A stretch of 64,000 bases of DNA from Rugalucina vietnamica (GCA_964017185.1 OZ024878.1:17177851-17241850); one strand, 5' to 3'; counted from the first letter of the stretch, positions 40,419-53,560 are shown. The notes: a model not told the origin generated them from the sequence alone. Translations and numbers: made by a program.

Positions 40419-41629
40419 TATCGCACCTGCATCGGGCAAAGTGAACAGACCGTGAAATATAGTTCAAGGGCACCGGGTCAAGGTACAATTACTATGCAAG
40501 GTTTCAGACTCACAGCTAGGGCTGCAACGATACAGTAACCTCACGATACGATATGTATCGCGATTTTTGTGTCACGATACAATACGTATCACGATACACT
40601 TTTATGGCATATGAAGAGAATGCTAAATTCCGAAATCCATCAAAATTAGCAGTAAGCAATAATCACCTCTTGGTATTTGGCATTATTTGACTGTTAATAT
40701 GCATGGGAAGAGAAATAAATGAAAACATGGCCATACTCTTATGCCACAAATGTAAAATCAGCAGCAATTAACATTTCATCTTTGTCAAATTATACTATTT
40801 TCTGTATCGTAAGCGTATCGTGAAATTACTTCACGATACGATACGCCTATCATCAGCAGATGTATCGCGATTTCGATACGATATGATGAATCGTTGCACC
40901 TCTACTCGCAGCTATCTCTGATGTCGAAAAAACCAAACTTCGACATGAAAATTTTCTAAGTCAGTGGACCGTGAAATATAGGTTAAGGTGCGTGCTTGAA
41001 GGGTATGTCAAGGACAATTACTATGCAAGGTTTCGGACTCGCAGCTATCTCTGATGTCGAGAAACGTAATGTTGACAAAACTTCGACGTAAAAATTTTCA
41101 AAGTCAGTGGACCGTGAAATATAGGTCAAAGCCACCGGGTTAAGGTGCGTGCTTGAAGGGTATGTCAGGGACAATTACTATGCAAGGTTTCAGACTCACA
41201 GCTATCTCTGATGTTGAGAAAACCAAACTTCGACGTAAAAATTTTCAAAGTCAGTGGACCGTGGAATATAGATCAAGGGCACCGGTTTAAGGTGCGTGCT
41301 TGAAGGGTATGTCAAGGACAATTACTATGCAAGGTTTCAGACTCGCAGCTATCTCTGATGTCTAGAAACGTAATGTTGACAAAACTTCGACGTAAAAATT
41401 TTCAAAGTCAGTGGACCGTGAAATATAGGTTAAAGCCACCGGGTTAAGGTGCGTGCTTGAAGGGTATGTCAGGGACAATTACTATGCAAGGTTTCAGACT
41501 CGCAGATATCTCTGATGTCGAGAAAACCAAACTTCGACGTAAATGTTGACGGACGGACGGACGGACGTACGGACGGACGGACAGAAATTTGGACTCCTAT
41601 ATCGCACCCTGCTATAAGCAGGTGCGATA
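40419..41629. mobile_element. Element with TATCGCACCTGC ends and about 152-bp units
   Basis: TATCGCACCTGC / GCAGGTGCGATA ends. Units with CAATTACTATGCAAGGTTTC at about 40488, 41016, 41173, 41322 and 41476. A (GACG)n tract lies at 41548-41580, near the right end. The first unit is split by a hAT MITE. Confidence 0.85.
40517..40904. mobile_element. hAT MITE with 8-bp target duplication
   Basis: Ends TAGGGCTGCAACGAT / ATCGTTGCACCTCTA, flanked by CTCACAGC (40509-40516) and CTCGCAGC (40905-40912), an 8-bp duplication with one change. Interior rich in CACGATACGATA palindromes. 388 bp, non-coding. Confidence 0.93.
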
Positions 41630-43025
41630 AAAATACAATTTTTAAAGAAGTTCTAGATTTTGACCTCTAGCCCAACCCCCCGCACATGGACCCTAGAGTC
41701 TGAACCTTACACGGTACCTATGGTCTAAGTATGAATGCTTTCTGACAAGACTTATTTGATGTCAAGAAAATAGACTTACAGAAAATTTATCATGGTCTCT
41801 ATCATATTATAAATGTGTCCTAGATTTTGACCTTAAGCCCCACCCCTGGGGATGGTACCACTGATTATGAAAGGAAACCCTATAGGGCATCTTTGAACTA
41901 AATAAGAATACATTCCTATGATTGTTTGTTAAGATATGGACTTAGAGAAGAAACAGTAACATTGTAAACAGCACATTTTAAAGGTGACCTACATTTTGAC
42001 CTCCAGCCCCACCCACGGGCATGGACCCTGGGGTCTGACCTCATGGAACCAAAGCAAACCCTACAGGGTACCTATGGTCCAAATATGAATAGTTTCTGAC
42101 CATTGGCTCATGAGATATACACCTCTAGAGAAACTTTAACCAAAACTTTGACATAAATTCTACAAACGTTCCGGAATTACGAATGAACATACGAACATAT
42201 GAACGGAAAAGCGAAAACTATATACCCATCGGCATAAATGCCGGGGGTATAATCAGTAATGTTCACTACTGCAGTATTTGACATTGCAGTCAATTCACTA
42301 TTGTTAACCAACATTTATACCATGTACCTCATTTCTTCAGTTGCTAAGTAACATAAATAGTATTTTCTGAACAGAGTTCAGCTTCTTGTAAATTTTAATG
42401 GCCCATCCCGAATGTTTTCCCCTATATTGTTAAAGGCAGTGGCTGGAGGTAAGGTGCCGTATCTTTAGCCTACAGTGGTCTTAAAGATATGATACCGTAT
42501 CTTTAGGCTATCTATTGGATCTACTCAGTATCTGAAAAAAAGATTCAGATCATACAGGAACTATATTACCATTATATGTTAGTGATTATGCTAATCACAT
42601 GAATTAACAGGTGCGCAATATCACCGGACTGCAAATTAAGGTTATCTTAGGTTAGACTCAGACCTTCAGTTGTTATTTACAATCTCCATCAGGCCCAAGA
42701 GAAGTCAAAAATCTAGGTACAGTACTAAGATGTTGGTTTTCAACCTAGATTTTGGTTTAAAAAATACACACAAAAGTTAACATTGTTCCATGTACTAAAA
42801 CTCCATGAAAATTGCATACCGGTTCCCAGTGTTGATTGAAGAGCTTGTCAATACAAGTTTGAAAATCGAAAAAAATCCGAATTTCAGCGAGGAATTTTTT
42901 GCTAAAACCTATTATATTTTAATAAGAAATTGTACAATTTTGAAATAAATGTGAAAAAATGACAGGCAAATACTTCACATTATACACTATTGACCTTCTA
43001 TGACATGGTACTGTTCAGTAAGTAG

Positions 43026-43176
43026 TAATTACCCGCTGAGCGACAGGTGGGTATGATATTTTCCTGACCTGTCCAGCCAAAAGCATGCACCGAGAGCCCG
43101 AAGGGCTCGAGGTGCATGCTTTTGGCGGGACAGGTCAGGAAAATATCATGCCCACCTGTCGCGAAGCGGGTAATTT
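43026..43176. repeat. Strong 65-bp-arm hairpin
   Basis: ACCCGCTGAGCGACAGGTGG, TATTTTCCTGACCTGTCC and AAAGCATGCACC return inverted after the AGCCCGAAGGGCTC centre. Near-perfect; may be a MITE or an element terminus. Confidence 0.9.
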
Positions 43177-43190
43177 ACTTACCTTATGAC

Positions 43191-46024
43191 CCCACTGAGT
43201 GAAATTTTAGTTTTTAAGATCTACACAACGATAATGAACACCGGTAAAGTGACTTTTCTCGCGGTGTAACTATTGACCGAACACTGCACATGCAAAACGA
43301 GAAGGCTTGTTAACTGTACCGTGAAATATAGGTTAAAGCCACCGGGTTAAGGTGCGTGCTTGAAGGGTATGTCAGGGACAATTACTATGCAAGGTTTCAG
43401 ACTCGCAGATATCTCTGATGTCGAGAAAACCAAACTTCGACGTAAATGTTATGACCCCACTGAGTGAAATTTTAGTTTTTAAGATCTACACAACGATAAT
43501 GAACACCGGTAAAGTGACTTTTCTCGCGGTGTAACTATTGACCGAACACTGCACATGCAAAACGAGAAGGCTTGTTAACTGTACCGCATCGCTATCGTCA
43601 AAAATAGATCAAAATAGAGTATCTTCCCTTGTGCATTTAAAACATTTTGAAACCTATGTTTTATTTTGTTATGACCGTTTCTTTCTCAAATTGTCTAATC
43701 AACAATATAAATTATCTTTTATTGAAACAATTAACAAACTGGGAGAGCAAATATAAATTACCTTTTCTTTTATATGCTAAAACGTAATACCATTTCGTAA
43801 TGATTTTCAGATAAGTATATATAGCGTGTGTAGGTTTGTAATGCATGGTTTGAAACCAATGGACCTAACTTTCTAAAATCCCCATAGTAAGTTAGGGGAC
43901 CAGTGTACAAATGCCCAACTGTATTTAAAGGATACAGCTGGTCGTTTATCATAAACATAATCGCAATGCAAAAATGTGTGAAATTGGTTTCTGGTTCATT
44001 GTTCTTGCACTTTAACAACATTAACCCACTAACAATAATATGAGAACCAGAAACCAATTCTCTCAGCTCAGTGTAACTGCCCAGTCCGATCAATGCACAG
44101 CAATCGATATTCATGTGCACTGGTCATGGTTAGTTCCTTGTTTCAACACTCGTTGATGACGTAGTTTTTTGCAAGGAAGTAAAAGCAGTTATGTTGGTGA
44201 AGTCTGCATCGGAATGGCATGCCCACGCTTTAGTGCATTTTTATACATCAGCTGTCAGAAGGTAGGAAAGTCACTTTCACCACCGATCTGATGGTAAGGA
44301 AAGTACTTTCTTTACCTCTAGGCAGGTGTGAAAGTATTTTCTCTACCTGCATAACTGCCCTAGACACCGCGCATGCAGTAAGATATGAAAAACTAGAATT
44401 TGTTTTCTATGTGAAAACTGATGTCTCCCCCCTTTCTGCGTGCATGTCCAAAATATGCAAGCAAGAGTTATAGTTCTTGTGCATCACATATCCAGTCATT
44501 CTGTTTTATAAGTGTACCAAGTTTCATTGAAATATCTCTTACGGTCTTCAAGTTATAGAGGGGGCACGAAAGTGTTTGGAAAATAATCAAAGGGAAATAA
44601 CTCCAAAGATATGAAAGCAAGAGTAATGATTATTGTGCATCATGCTTTATAAGTGTACCATGTTTCATTGAAAAATCTCTAATGGTTTTTTAGTTATAGA
44701 GCAGACACGAAATTGAATGAAAAATAATCAAAGGGAAATAACTCCAAAGATATGCAAGCAAGAGTTATGGTTCTTTAGCATTACACATCATCTCATCGTG
44801 CTTTATAAGTGTACCAAGTTTCATTGAAATATTTCTTATGGTTTTCAAGTTATAGAGTGGACATGAAATTGTATGGAAAAATAATCAAAGGGAAATAACT
44901 CCAAAGATATGAAAGCAAGAGTTATAATTTTTGTGCATGACACATTGTCTTATCATGCTTTATAAGTGTACCAAGTTTCACTGAAATTTCTCTTATGGTT
45001 TTCAAGTTATAGGGTGGACACGAAATTGTATGGAAAATAATCAAAGGGAAATTACTCCAAAGATATGCAAGCAAGAGTTATGGTTCTTTAGCACGACACG
45101 TAATCTCATCGTGCTTTATAAGTGTACCAAGTTTCATTGAAATAACTCTTACGATTTTCGAGTTATAAAGCGGACACGAAATTGTATGGAAAATAATCAA
45201 AGGGAAATAACTCATAAAATACTCAAGCCAGAGTTATGGTTCTTGTGCATGACACATCGTCTGATTATGCTCAAAAAGTGTACCAAGTTTTATTGAAAAA
45301 TCTTAAACGGTTTTCAAGTTATGCAGCGGACACGAAATTGTATCCAAAATAATCAAAGGGAAATAACTCGAAAAATACTCAAGCCAGAGTTATGGTCCTT
45401 GTGCATGACACATCGTCTCGTCGTGGTCTACAAGTGTACCAAGTTTCATTGAAAAATCTTGAACTGTTTTGAAGTTATACAGCGGACACGAAATTGTGTC
45501 GAAAATAATCAAAGGGAAATAACTCCAAAAATACTCAAGCTAGAGTTATGGTTCTTGTGCATGACACATCGTCTGATTATGCTCAAAAAGTGTACCAAGT
45601 TTTATTGAAAAATCTTAAACGGTTTTCAAGTTATACAGCGGAAACGAAATTGTATCGAAAATAATCAAAGGGAAATAACTCCAAAAATACTCAAGCTAGA
45701 GTTATGGTTCTTGTGCATGACACATCGTCTCGTCGTGGTTTACAAGTGTACGAAGTTTTATTGAAAAATCTTTAACGGTTTTCAAGTTATACAGCGGATA
45801 CGAAATTGTATCGAAAATAATCAAAGGGAAATAACTCCAAAAATACTCAAGCTAGAGTTATGGTTCTTGTACATGACACATCGTCTCGTCGTCGTTTACA
45901 AGTGTACCTAGTTTCATTGAAAAATCTTTAACGGTTTTCAAGTTATAGAGCGGACACGATTTGCGACGGACAGACAGGGGGGAGACATAATATTTCCCCA
46001 TGATTAACAGTGCAGTCATAAGGT
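43191..46024. mobile_element. Element with ACCTTATGAC ends and a 156-bp array
   Basis: ACCTTATGAC / GTCATAAGGT ends. AAAGGGAAATAACTC recurs at 44589, 44730, 44887, 45043, 45199, 45355, 45510, 45667 and 45823 (mostly 155-157 bp). GACGGACAGACAGGGGGGAG lies near the right end. It also holds the duplicated 43194/43449 block and the copied patch described in Part 2. Confidence 0.85.
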
Positions 46025-46214
46025 AATTATTCATTCTACCCCTTTTTATAAAAGTTCTGAAAACTATATGTATCTATTGAAGACCAAAAATGAAAATGTA
46101 CAAAAAAAATAAAGAGAAATATTTTAAAAGCTTGTACTTGTACATCATTAACAAGGGAGGCAACTTATTTAATATTTAAAATCATGGTGCTAGCAAAAAC
46201 AAGTGATAAATAGC

Positions 46215-46481
46215 CAGGGCTTTTTCTCTATACATAACTGGGTTCGGTTTCTGGTACCAAATTTTTTCCCAATTGACTGAAAAAATTCCCAATTGACCTG
46301 AAACATTCCCAATTAGCGGAAAAATCACAATATAAAAGGTAAACTTTCCCAATTTTGCTAAAAATTACACTTTTTTCCCCAAAATCATCATATTTTTTCC
46401 CCCAAAATCAAACAATTTTTTCCCAATCTCATCATGTGCATCGGTATCAACACTTTCCCAAAAAGGTCAGAAAAAGCACTG
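46215..46481. mobile_element. MITE with CAGGGCTTTTTCT ends and 6-bp target duplication
   Basis: CAGGGCTTTTTCT / AGAAAAAGCACTG ends, AATAGC at 46209-46214 and 46482-46487. Interior repeats TTCCCAATTGAC, TTCCCAATT and TTTTTTCCC. 267 bp, non-coding. Confidence 0.9.
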
Positions 46482-48195
46482 AATAGCATTGAACATTAAA
46501 CAAAGCATAAAAAAGTAAACAGAAATATGTTAGTCATATAAAGAAATGTAGAGGCGTGATGATAATGCACAGCTAAACAAGTTATTCTTTTGCTGGTATA
46601 AAACAGTCTTTCTACAGTGAAATCAAAGTTCTACTACTGCTTCTATACTCCAAACAATCAATTGCTGATTATTACTGGGATATTGTTTACACTCATGTAT
46701 ACTTTTGAAACCAAGATCTAGGTTCTAAACCAAAATCTTAGTACTGTACCAGGGATTTTTTTGGCAATTTTGTGAAGGGGCCCTAGGGCCTTTGTGATTG
46801 GAAAAATTAGCTACGTAAACCCTGAATTTGGGAAAATTTCAAAACATTTATTTAAAGTTTACGATATCTTCCAAGTTGACATAGCTACTTAAGGTTTTTC
46901 ATTAAGAATGATTAAATAATAACTTTGGATCAAAATTAAACATCATTTCAAACAGCAGAGTTTGAATTTCACAATGTATTAGTTGGCCTCCCAAGCCATC
47001 AAAATATTTTTCTGTTGGCATTTTTGAGTACATTTTGACATCCATGCTAAATGTGTTCCTTGATGTGTAACAATACACGCTAGGGTGGATGCCAAGTCTG
47101 AAAATGCCCCAGAGTCCCAAAAGTAGGTCAAAGGTCAACTAAGTGCAAAATCTCATATATTTCAACATATCAGCAATATCTTTTGTAATATTTTCAATTT
47201 ATTTGTCAAAATACCCCCAAATTACATCTAATACATTTGTGAGGTTTAATCAGCAACAATGTTACAACAAAGTGGTGCAGATTTAGGTCAAAGGTCACTT
47301 TAGTGCAAAAAATGCTTATTTTCATGCCCTTTTACAATTGTCTGTATAAAAAACAGTGCCAGTGGTATTCTAATGAGGATAAAGTTCTTTTAGGTACTTC
47401 TTGAGACTACTGTTTGATTTTGTAGTTTTTGTCATTTCATGATGGTGTTCAATATGGCTGTCAAAAACAAGAGAATGCTATAACAGTTGATACATGTACA
47501 AATAACTTACCCTCATCTAAAAATCTTCATACACATTCAATTTCATTTTGTAATTAGTCAGTTTTGTTAAACCAAGAAACATTTTATGCATTTATGGTGT
47601 TGATCGCGATTTATAAATGATATTGATTTATATACTTGAGGTTCAATGTCAATATTTCGTGTTGTTTTCTAATTTTGACCCTGAGAAAAGTGATGATTGA
47701 AAATAAGAGTATTGATAGTAATCAGAGTCATTTCAAATGAGTCAGATTGATACTAATGTTTTATTTTTTTTTACTTATAATGATTGTGGTCAAGATGGCT
47801 GCCACAACAGCAAGAATAAAATATGTATTGGTAAAATTTTATTATCTTACGTATGGAGAACATAAAGTAATCTTGATTTCATCGCAAGCAACTCTGTTTA
47901 TGGCATATTCTCTTCAATAATTTAGTTGTCAAGCTAATCTATTCTTCGAAACTGCCAGATCTATAAATAGTATGTTAATGATAAATATAAATTGATTGAA
48001 ATTTGGGCTTTTTTGATGTCTGTGAAGCCCGAAGGGCCCCTCAAAGACATTAAAACTGCTGTTATTCATCATCCAGTGAAAGCTAAACATCTGAATTTCA
48101 GTACTGATATTTACATTTTTATTATCAATCAAGTATCTGTCTTTTAGTTTTAAAAAACTGTTGCTAATTTTCCGAATATTTGACATTAAATCAGA

Positions 48196-48345
48196 CTTAC
48201 CGGAATTTCGGAACAGCCCAAACGCTAAATTTTCGAGCTTAACGTCATGGCAATATGCGACCGACGTCACACCAACATGAGTAAACAAACAACGACACTG
48301 GCTGACATTGACCAAACTCCAAGCCGCGGTGTTCCACTTCCGGAC
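48196..48345. promoter_or_regulatory. CpG-rich block with divergent candidate first exons
   Basis: Unusually CpG-dense for this window (GACGTCAC, GCCGCGGTG, CCGGACGTGAG). Plus strand: ATG at 48247 or 48277 (MSKQTTTLADIDQTPSRG, then VPLPD) reads to a donor GAC|GTGAGT at 48345. Minus strand: an open frame ends at TCCG|GTAAGT (48196), phase-compatible with LIN9 exon 39809-39844. Both donors are strong, but no next plus exon was found and the block lies inside an apparent transposon, so it may be the element's own promoter. Confidence 0.4.
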
Positions 48346-49053
48346 GTGAGTCTTCCCATTAAACAATATCGGAGAGCAACGGAGGTGTTGGCACTGTTGG
48401 GGAGTTTGGACACTGAAGTGACTCCGCCATTAGGTTTGGTTTACGGTCATGTGATATGGTTTGTCAGCAGAGTGATCAAGAGCAAAACATTTTCGTGAAT
48501 TTAAAACCTTTCGACATGAAAGATATTTACGTTTTTGTGGAGACTCTGATTATGTAAAGATGTCTTGCACTGGTATAGAGATTAGCTTGGTTGTGCTTGC
48601 ATTGAGATGCTAGCTTTAACTTAGGCATTTGTACATACGTCCGTTCATTAAGGTATCATATAGCAACTTGGAGAATTTTACACAATCGAAAATAGAGTAT
48701 GGTAAAAAATCATAAGATGTATGTTGTTGCATAATTATCATAAATGCATTACTTCATTGATTAAGCTCAGCTGCTGCTTTTTATCATTTGATGAAGGTAA
48801 TAAACTTGTGTATGTTTGGTGTTTAGGCAGATAAAATTGAAACATCACTGCAGATCCAAACTAATGTCTGGTGTAGCTTTACTGAGGTCGCTGCTCATTC
48901 TATAACTTAAAGCCTTAAACATATTGTCAGTACACTATTTATGCAACATGAGCCATAGTAACAACAAATCCTGTCAATGAAAAGTCATTCTCATTCACCA
49001 AGTGGGGAGTACTGCGCACATATATATGCAAGGTTTACTTGTGTCTCAAAGTA

Positions 49054-50149
49054 CAGTCTAAACTGCCGATCCGGTCACCTCTATTCAGCGTGACCCTGCA
49101 GTCAGCGGTCAGTTCCGGGTCCCCCCGAACGATTTCTAACGCAAATGCACCTTTATTCAGCACGCACCTCTCAAACGCGGTCAACGGTCAGCAAAAATTG
49201 TCCCAAATCGCTAAATTTTCACTTTAAGCGGCCATGTTTTTTTTTTTTGTTGCGGTCAATTTTGTTTGTTTCTGAAAGTGTAAGCCGTTTACGCTGTGCG
49301 GCGACCAAAATAATGGTTTCGGGTAAAACGATCACCCGAAATTGGAGGAATTTTTTTATTTTTTAACTAGTCGATGAATAGAGCACGGCGTGCGGCTACC
49401 GGTTTCATTAAAAAAAAATTGTTGTAAAAGCGGTAACCAGCAAAGGCCTATGACTGTATCCCGCCGTTAAACGCTGATTGCCTTTGAAATTAGAGGATAA
49501 AGAGAACCATACCAGCTGGGATTTTTTCGGCGACATAAAAAGAAGTTTTGGATCGTTTGAAGCATTATTGCTCTTCACTGACCGCATAATTAGCCAGGTG
49601 AGGTTAATTGCCAATCAGCACATGTTTGTTTTACTATCGTTAAAGGTGCGAAAATTCGATAGTGTCATCGTAAAGGTGAGAAAAGTCGATTGAATAAGGT
49701 GACAATGATCAAAGCATTGTCAACAAATTGGCCATGCTTACCGATAATCCTGATAATTGTGTCTCGTTAATTGCTGTCACGTGTTTCAGCATGTGTGCGC
49801 GTGTGTGTTTGTGTGTGTGATTAACCAAGTTGTCCAATGAGGCTCTGATCTGGTAGTTTATTGAAATGTGTTTGGGAAAAAGGTGTGGCTTCCTTTGTTT
49901 TCATTCAAATTGCTTTAAAAAATAAAACAAGAAAATAAAAAAAAAAAAAAAAAAAAAAAAGAAAAAAAGAAAAAGAAAAAATAAAATCTGTCATGGTAGC
50001 CATATAAGCCATCTGATGAGTACCCTTGGCCGGGACGAAACAGAATCTTGAAAACTTTGACTAAATCGACCCTCTATTCAGCAAGCACCTGTCTTAAGCA
50101 AGCGATTTTGCAATTTCCCTTGGCCGCTTGCTTAAGACAGGTTAGACTG
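49054..50149. mobile_element. Tigger/pogo-like non-autonomous element, TA target duplication
   Basis: CAGTCTAAACTGCC / ACAGGTTAGACTG ends with TA at 49052-49053 and 50150-50151. Right-end region CTGTCTTAAGCAAGCG occurs inverted within 80 bp (GCTTGCTTAAGACAG). An A-rich tract lies at 49930-49982. No DDE domain recognised. Confidence 0.75.
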
Positions 50150-50151
50150 TA

Positions 50152-51720
50152 CTGAGTTTCTTGTATGTAAATTTCATCATGGCTCTCATAAATTGTACCA
50201 GCTTATCATATCTATGACACACAGTGTCACATTGCTTCCTTGTCCCGAGACTGGCCTAGGAATAGCATGGGTTAGGCAATTCTTGCATGACAATTGTTAT
50301 CATCCCACCACTGCAAACACAAAGAGTGGTTTACTGTACTTATGCATGCTATCTTTGCTCGTATTAGAAGTACCAAGTTTCTTATTTGCATATTTTACCA
50401 TAGCTCTCAAGCATGGTTTAAATGAGGTTACAAATATCATTTTATTCACTCTTTTCTTACCTCAGCTTATATTAAGTGCAACTATACTCAGAGGATAAAG
50501 TTTTGATATTGTTATTAACTTTGACTAGCCCCGTAACTATCTATCCTGCTGATGGCCTTAGATGTTCCTTCTTGTTCATTTGCAAAGATTCTTTCTTTCT
50601 AAATTTGATAAGAAATTACCCAAGTTGCACATTTTGATACAGTCATTGGCCTTATTTCAATACATAATTTCTGCAACTACAAGATGAATGATAAAATCAT
50701 TACTTATATTTATAGCGTTGTGGAATAAAAGTTGTTGCTAGTGACAAGAATCCGAAAAACTCTCAGCAAAATTCAGCTCCAGTCTCGAGAAATAAATTGT
50801 CAAAAAGATTTCCTCCCTTTGATTTAAAATAGAAGGAAAATTGGTGTATGCACTCTGGCAAAACCACATACGATAATTCAGTCGTTTATATTGGAAATAT
50901 TAGTTAATATTTTCAATCCTAAACTATCAAGGAGGTTTGAAGACACATTGATTTAAACAGGCTCAATGGAATTTTACATGTATTTTCACTGACTAAACGT
51001 CTGCTGCTGATCATATGTAGTTAAGCACTGTCTTCTTGGAACGCTAAAATACAAAATATCAATTTTGCAGTTTCATTTGCTAAATAACAACTGACTGTGG
51101 AAAGCTATACAAAATTAAAGTTATCGCATAATCAAAAAACGGTCCAGTAAGTTTAGTAAACACTGTTGTTCTCCAAATGCCAAGCATTTTATGTTGGTAG
51201 CCATTTTGTATCCCATCTTTGAAAGTTCCATAATTTCCAAATATTATATCATGACTTCAATTCTGGGAATTGCTACAGTTCTAAAAATGGGCAAAATGAA
51301 TAATGCATTCGTCGTTTTGCTCGTTTGTTTACTTGCGTGGGGGGTTGGGGGTTGGGGGTCAATGGGTTAGGGCAATTACATTCACTAAAGACAGGCTCTT
51401 CACATCATGTACAAATGAAATGAACATCCTATGGTATAATCTTTACAAAAGTAGATTAGATTAAGAAAATTTATTTTTGTGGGTAATAGTGAAACATGCT
51501 TGTTTAATAATTTAGTCTTGTTTTGCTACAGTTTCATCCTAAGCGAAACAGCGCGATGGGGTACAAATAGACCTGCAAGAACGGATGACTGTAGTCCAGA
51601 TTTTGTATTTCATACATAAAACTATCAATACCAAACAAGCACAGCAAGACCCCCTATCTATGGCAGCTACTTTTACAACTGAAACATTCCAGTAATGAAA
51701 TTGTGAATGCATTTTCAGGG
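50152..51720. other. No recognisable gene (interior of the 5.8-kb element)
   Basis: AT-rich. An open frame at 50193-50498 (+, 101 aa) has hydrophobic stretches but no recognised domain; not called. Confidence 0.4.
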
Positions 51721-52591
51721 TATACCCTGTTTTGTATTGATGACCTCAACTGACCTTTGACCTCAATGACTGACACGCATTATTTTCTAGATTAGCCTTA
51801 AATCATCTCAGAGATGTACTACAAATGCTTTGGGAATCTTTCTTTCAGGCAGTCCATGATTTTGTGATAGAAATAAATTATTTAGTAACCATTATAGGTT
51901 TGGATATTTTTGCACACATATGACCTTTGACCTAATTCTGTGACCCAGAGGCAGTACCAAACTTAGAATATACCCGTATGAGTTGAAGCACTTGTCAATG
52001 AATAAAATGAGCATATGTTGCTTTAAGTCAGTCCATGTTTGATATGCACTTACTTGATAATTGTAATGGGTGTTTGTTATTTTGCACTCATTTGACTTTT
52101 GACCTAATTCTGTCACTCAGGAGCATTTACAGTCTTGATACCCACCCCTATGTCTTTGGACACATGTCAAGGAATTACATGAGTGCAATTTACCTAAAAT
52201 CATTCCATGATTTTCCTAAATAATAATGTTTATTTTTAGTTTTACAGATTTTGCTATTTTGCACTCATTTGACCTTTGACCTAGTTTTGTGTCCCAGGGT
52301 CATTTACAGACCTGGCATCCACCCGTACGAGTTCGGGCACATGTCAAGGAATATTATGAGCATAGGTAGAATAATGTACTCAAAAATGCCAACAAAACGA
52401 AAACCAAGCGACGTTTATGGATTTGGACTGCCAAGTATATAGCACTTCTGTAGTGATTGGGAATTTTTTTTCTCCAAATTGGGAAAAAAGTTACCTAATT
52501 CAATTGGGAATGGGGCATTATTTCGGCCCCTGAGACACCCGAAAAAGATCCCTGTGTACCTAGATTTTTGACTTCTCTTGGGCCTGTCCAT

Positions 52592-53560
52592 GCATGTTTA
52601 CACTTTAAGCATTCCGAATGTGTCATACAGCCTCAGTGCCAAGGCTGAAGCGTATACTAACCGGTCAAAAATAGTTTTACTTTACACATCAAATTTTGAA
52701 ACCAGAAATTCACTGTGAAAAACTAAATCCCCTCTCCTTCACTTGGCATACTGTTCACAGAGATATTAAATTTTCTCTCCAGGTGATGTTCCATAAGAAA
52801 AGTCTCTGATTTCCTGCTTTAAATCCATAATTTCTGTGAGATTTACTCATTCATCTAGCTTTTTTGCTCCCACTTTTGGAGAGCAATGCTAAGCTAATCA
52901 AAAAGAAGCTATCCATGCTCATGCGACAAAGCGAGCGCCGTGACGTCAAGGCACTCCGTAATGTCAACTACTGTAGGGCACTCACCACGTCTCAACCACG
53001 TGTAATCCTGTTTATTCAATTGGAAATTGTTTGATCAAATAGAACCATCAAGGTCCGCAATGGAAGGTAGTGGAGTGAGGTTTCGCAACTAATCTTAGGT
53101 GCGCAATTTTAGGCGTAAAATAAAAGTAACCTTGTTTCCGCTAACATGCCGAAGACGGGGTAGAGTGGGTAGGTCGGAAAATCTTTTTATTTTTCGTGTA
53201 TTTTTTTCTTTCTTGAAAATGGGTAAAAAGGTAGAAACGTGCTAAAATTTATCATAAGTACTCGAAACAAACATGCGATGAAGTTTAAAATCAGTAGGAA
53301 GCTAAAGAATGCGAGTTGACCTAGTTTTGTTGAAATTATGGCAGTTTTTAAATCATTGTCTGTTTTCCACTTCAAATGTTGAGGGTCGGTTGGCGCAAAA
53401 ACTCAGAGTCGGTCGGGTTACCGGAAACACAGGTCACAGCTATTTTTTGTTTACGCCTTACTGGACTGCACCTAACTGCCTAACACGAGAAAACCCCGTC
53501 AAAATTAATAGCAAACACACATGTGTGTTTGCTTTAGGATAAACGTACGTAAGAAATTTA
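52592..53560. other. No recognisable gene
   Basis: No repeat ends or protein similarity recognised; short frames only. Confidence 0.45.

Larger units (their letters stand above)
39907..42251. mobile_element. Large element with GTATACCCCCGGC ends
   Basis: Left GTATACCCCCGGC, right GCCGGGGGTATA. Inside are a (GT)n(G)n tract at 40077-40110, another repeat element (40419-41629), and diverged units around ACCTCTAGCCCCACCC at 40280, 41660, 41830 and 42000. No transposase frame. Confidence 0.7.
46751..52555. mobile_element. 5.8-kb DNA transposon with extended degenerate inverted ends
   Basis: Begins (C)AGGGATTTTTTTGGC and ends AAAAAGATCCCTG, with TGTAC(C) duplicated at both sides. It splits the right end of the outer element. 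Long subterminal inverted similarity: TGGCATTTTTGAGTACATT (47020) against ATGTACTCAAAAATGCCAAC (52376), and GGTCAAAGGTC/GACCTTTGACCT blocks repeated at both ends. The interior contains a CpG-rich block with divergent splice donors (48.2-48.35 kb) and a Tigger-like element. No transposase domain was recognised. Confidence 0.72.
42690..52586. mobile_element. Outer nested element with 31-bp perfect ends, TCCAT target duplication
   Basis: CAGGCCCAAGAGAAGTCAAA (42690) through AATCTAGGTAC returns perfectly inverted at 52556-52586. TCCAT is at 42685-42689 and 52587-52591. The inverted repeat continues at 46706-46750, where the right end is split by the 46751-52555 insertion. Without that insertion it is about 4.1 kb. 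Confidence 0.85.

Noticed and set aside
47929..48366. 145-aa minus-strand frame as a protein gene
   Set aside because: Only the part before the GTAAGT donor at 48196 could be an exon; the rest has no similarity to known families that I recognise.
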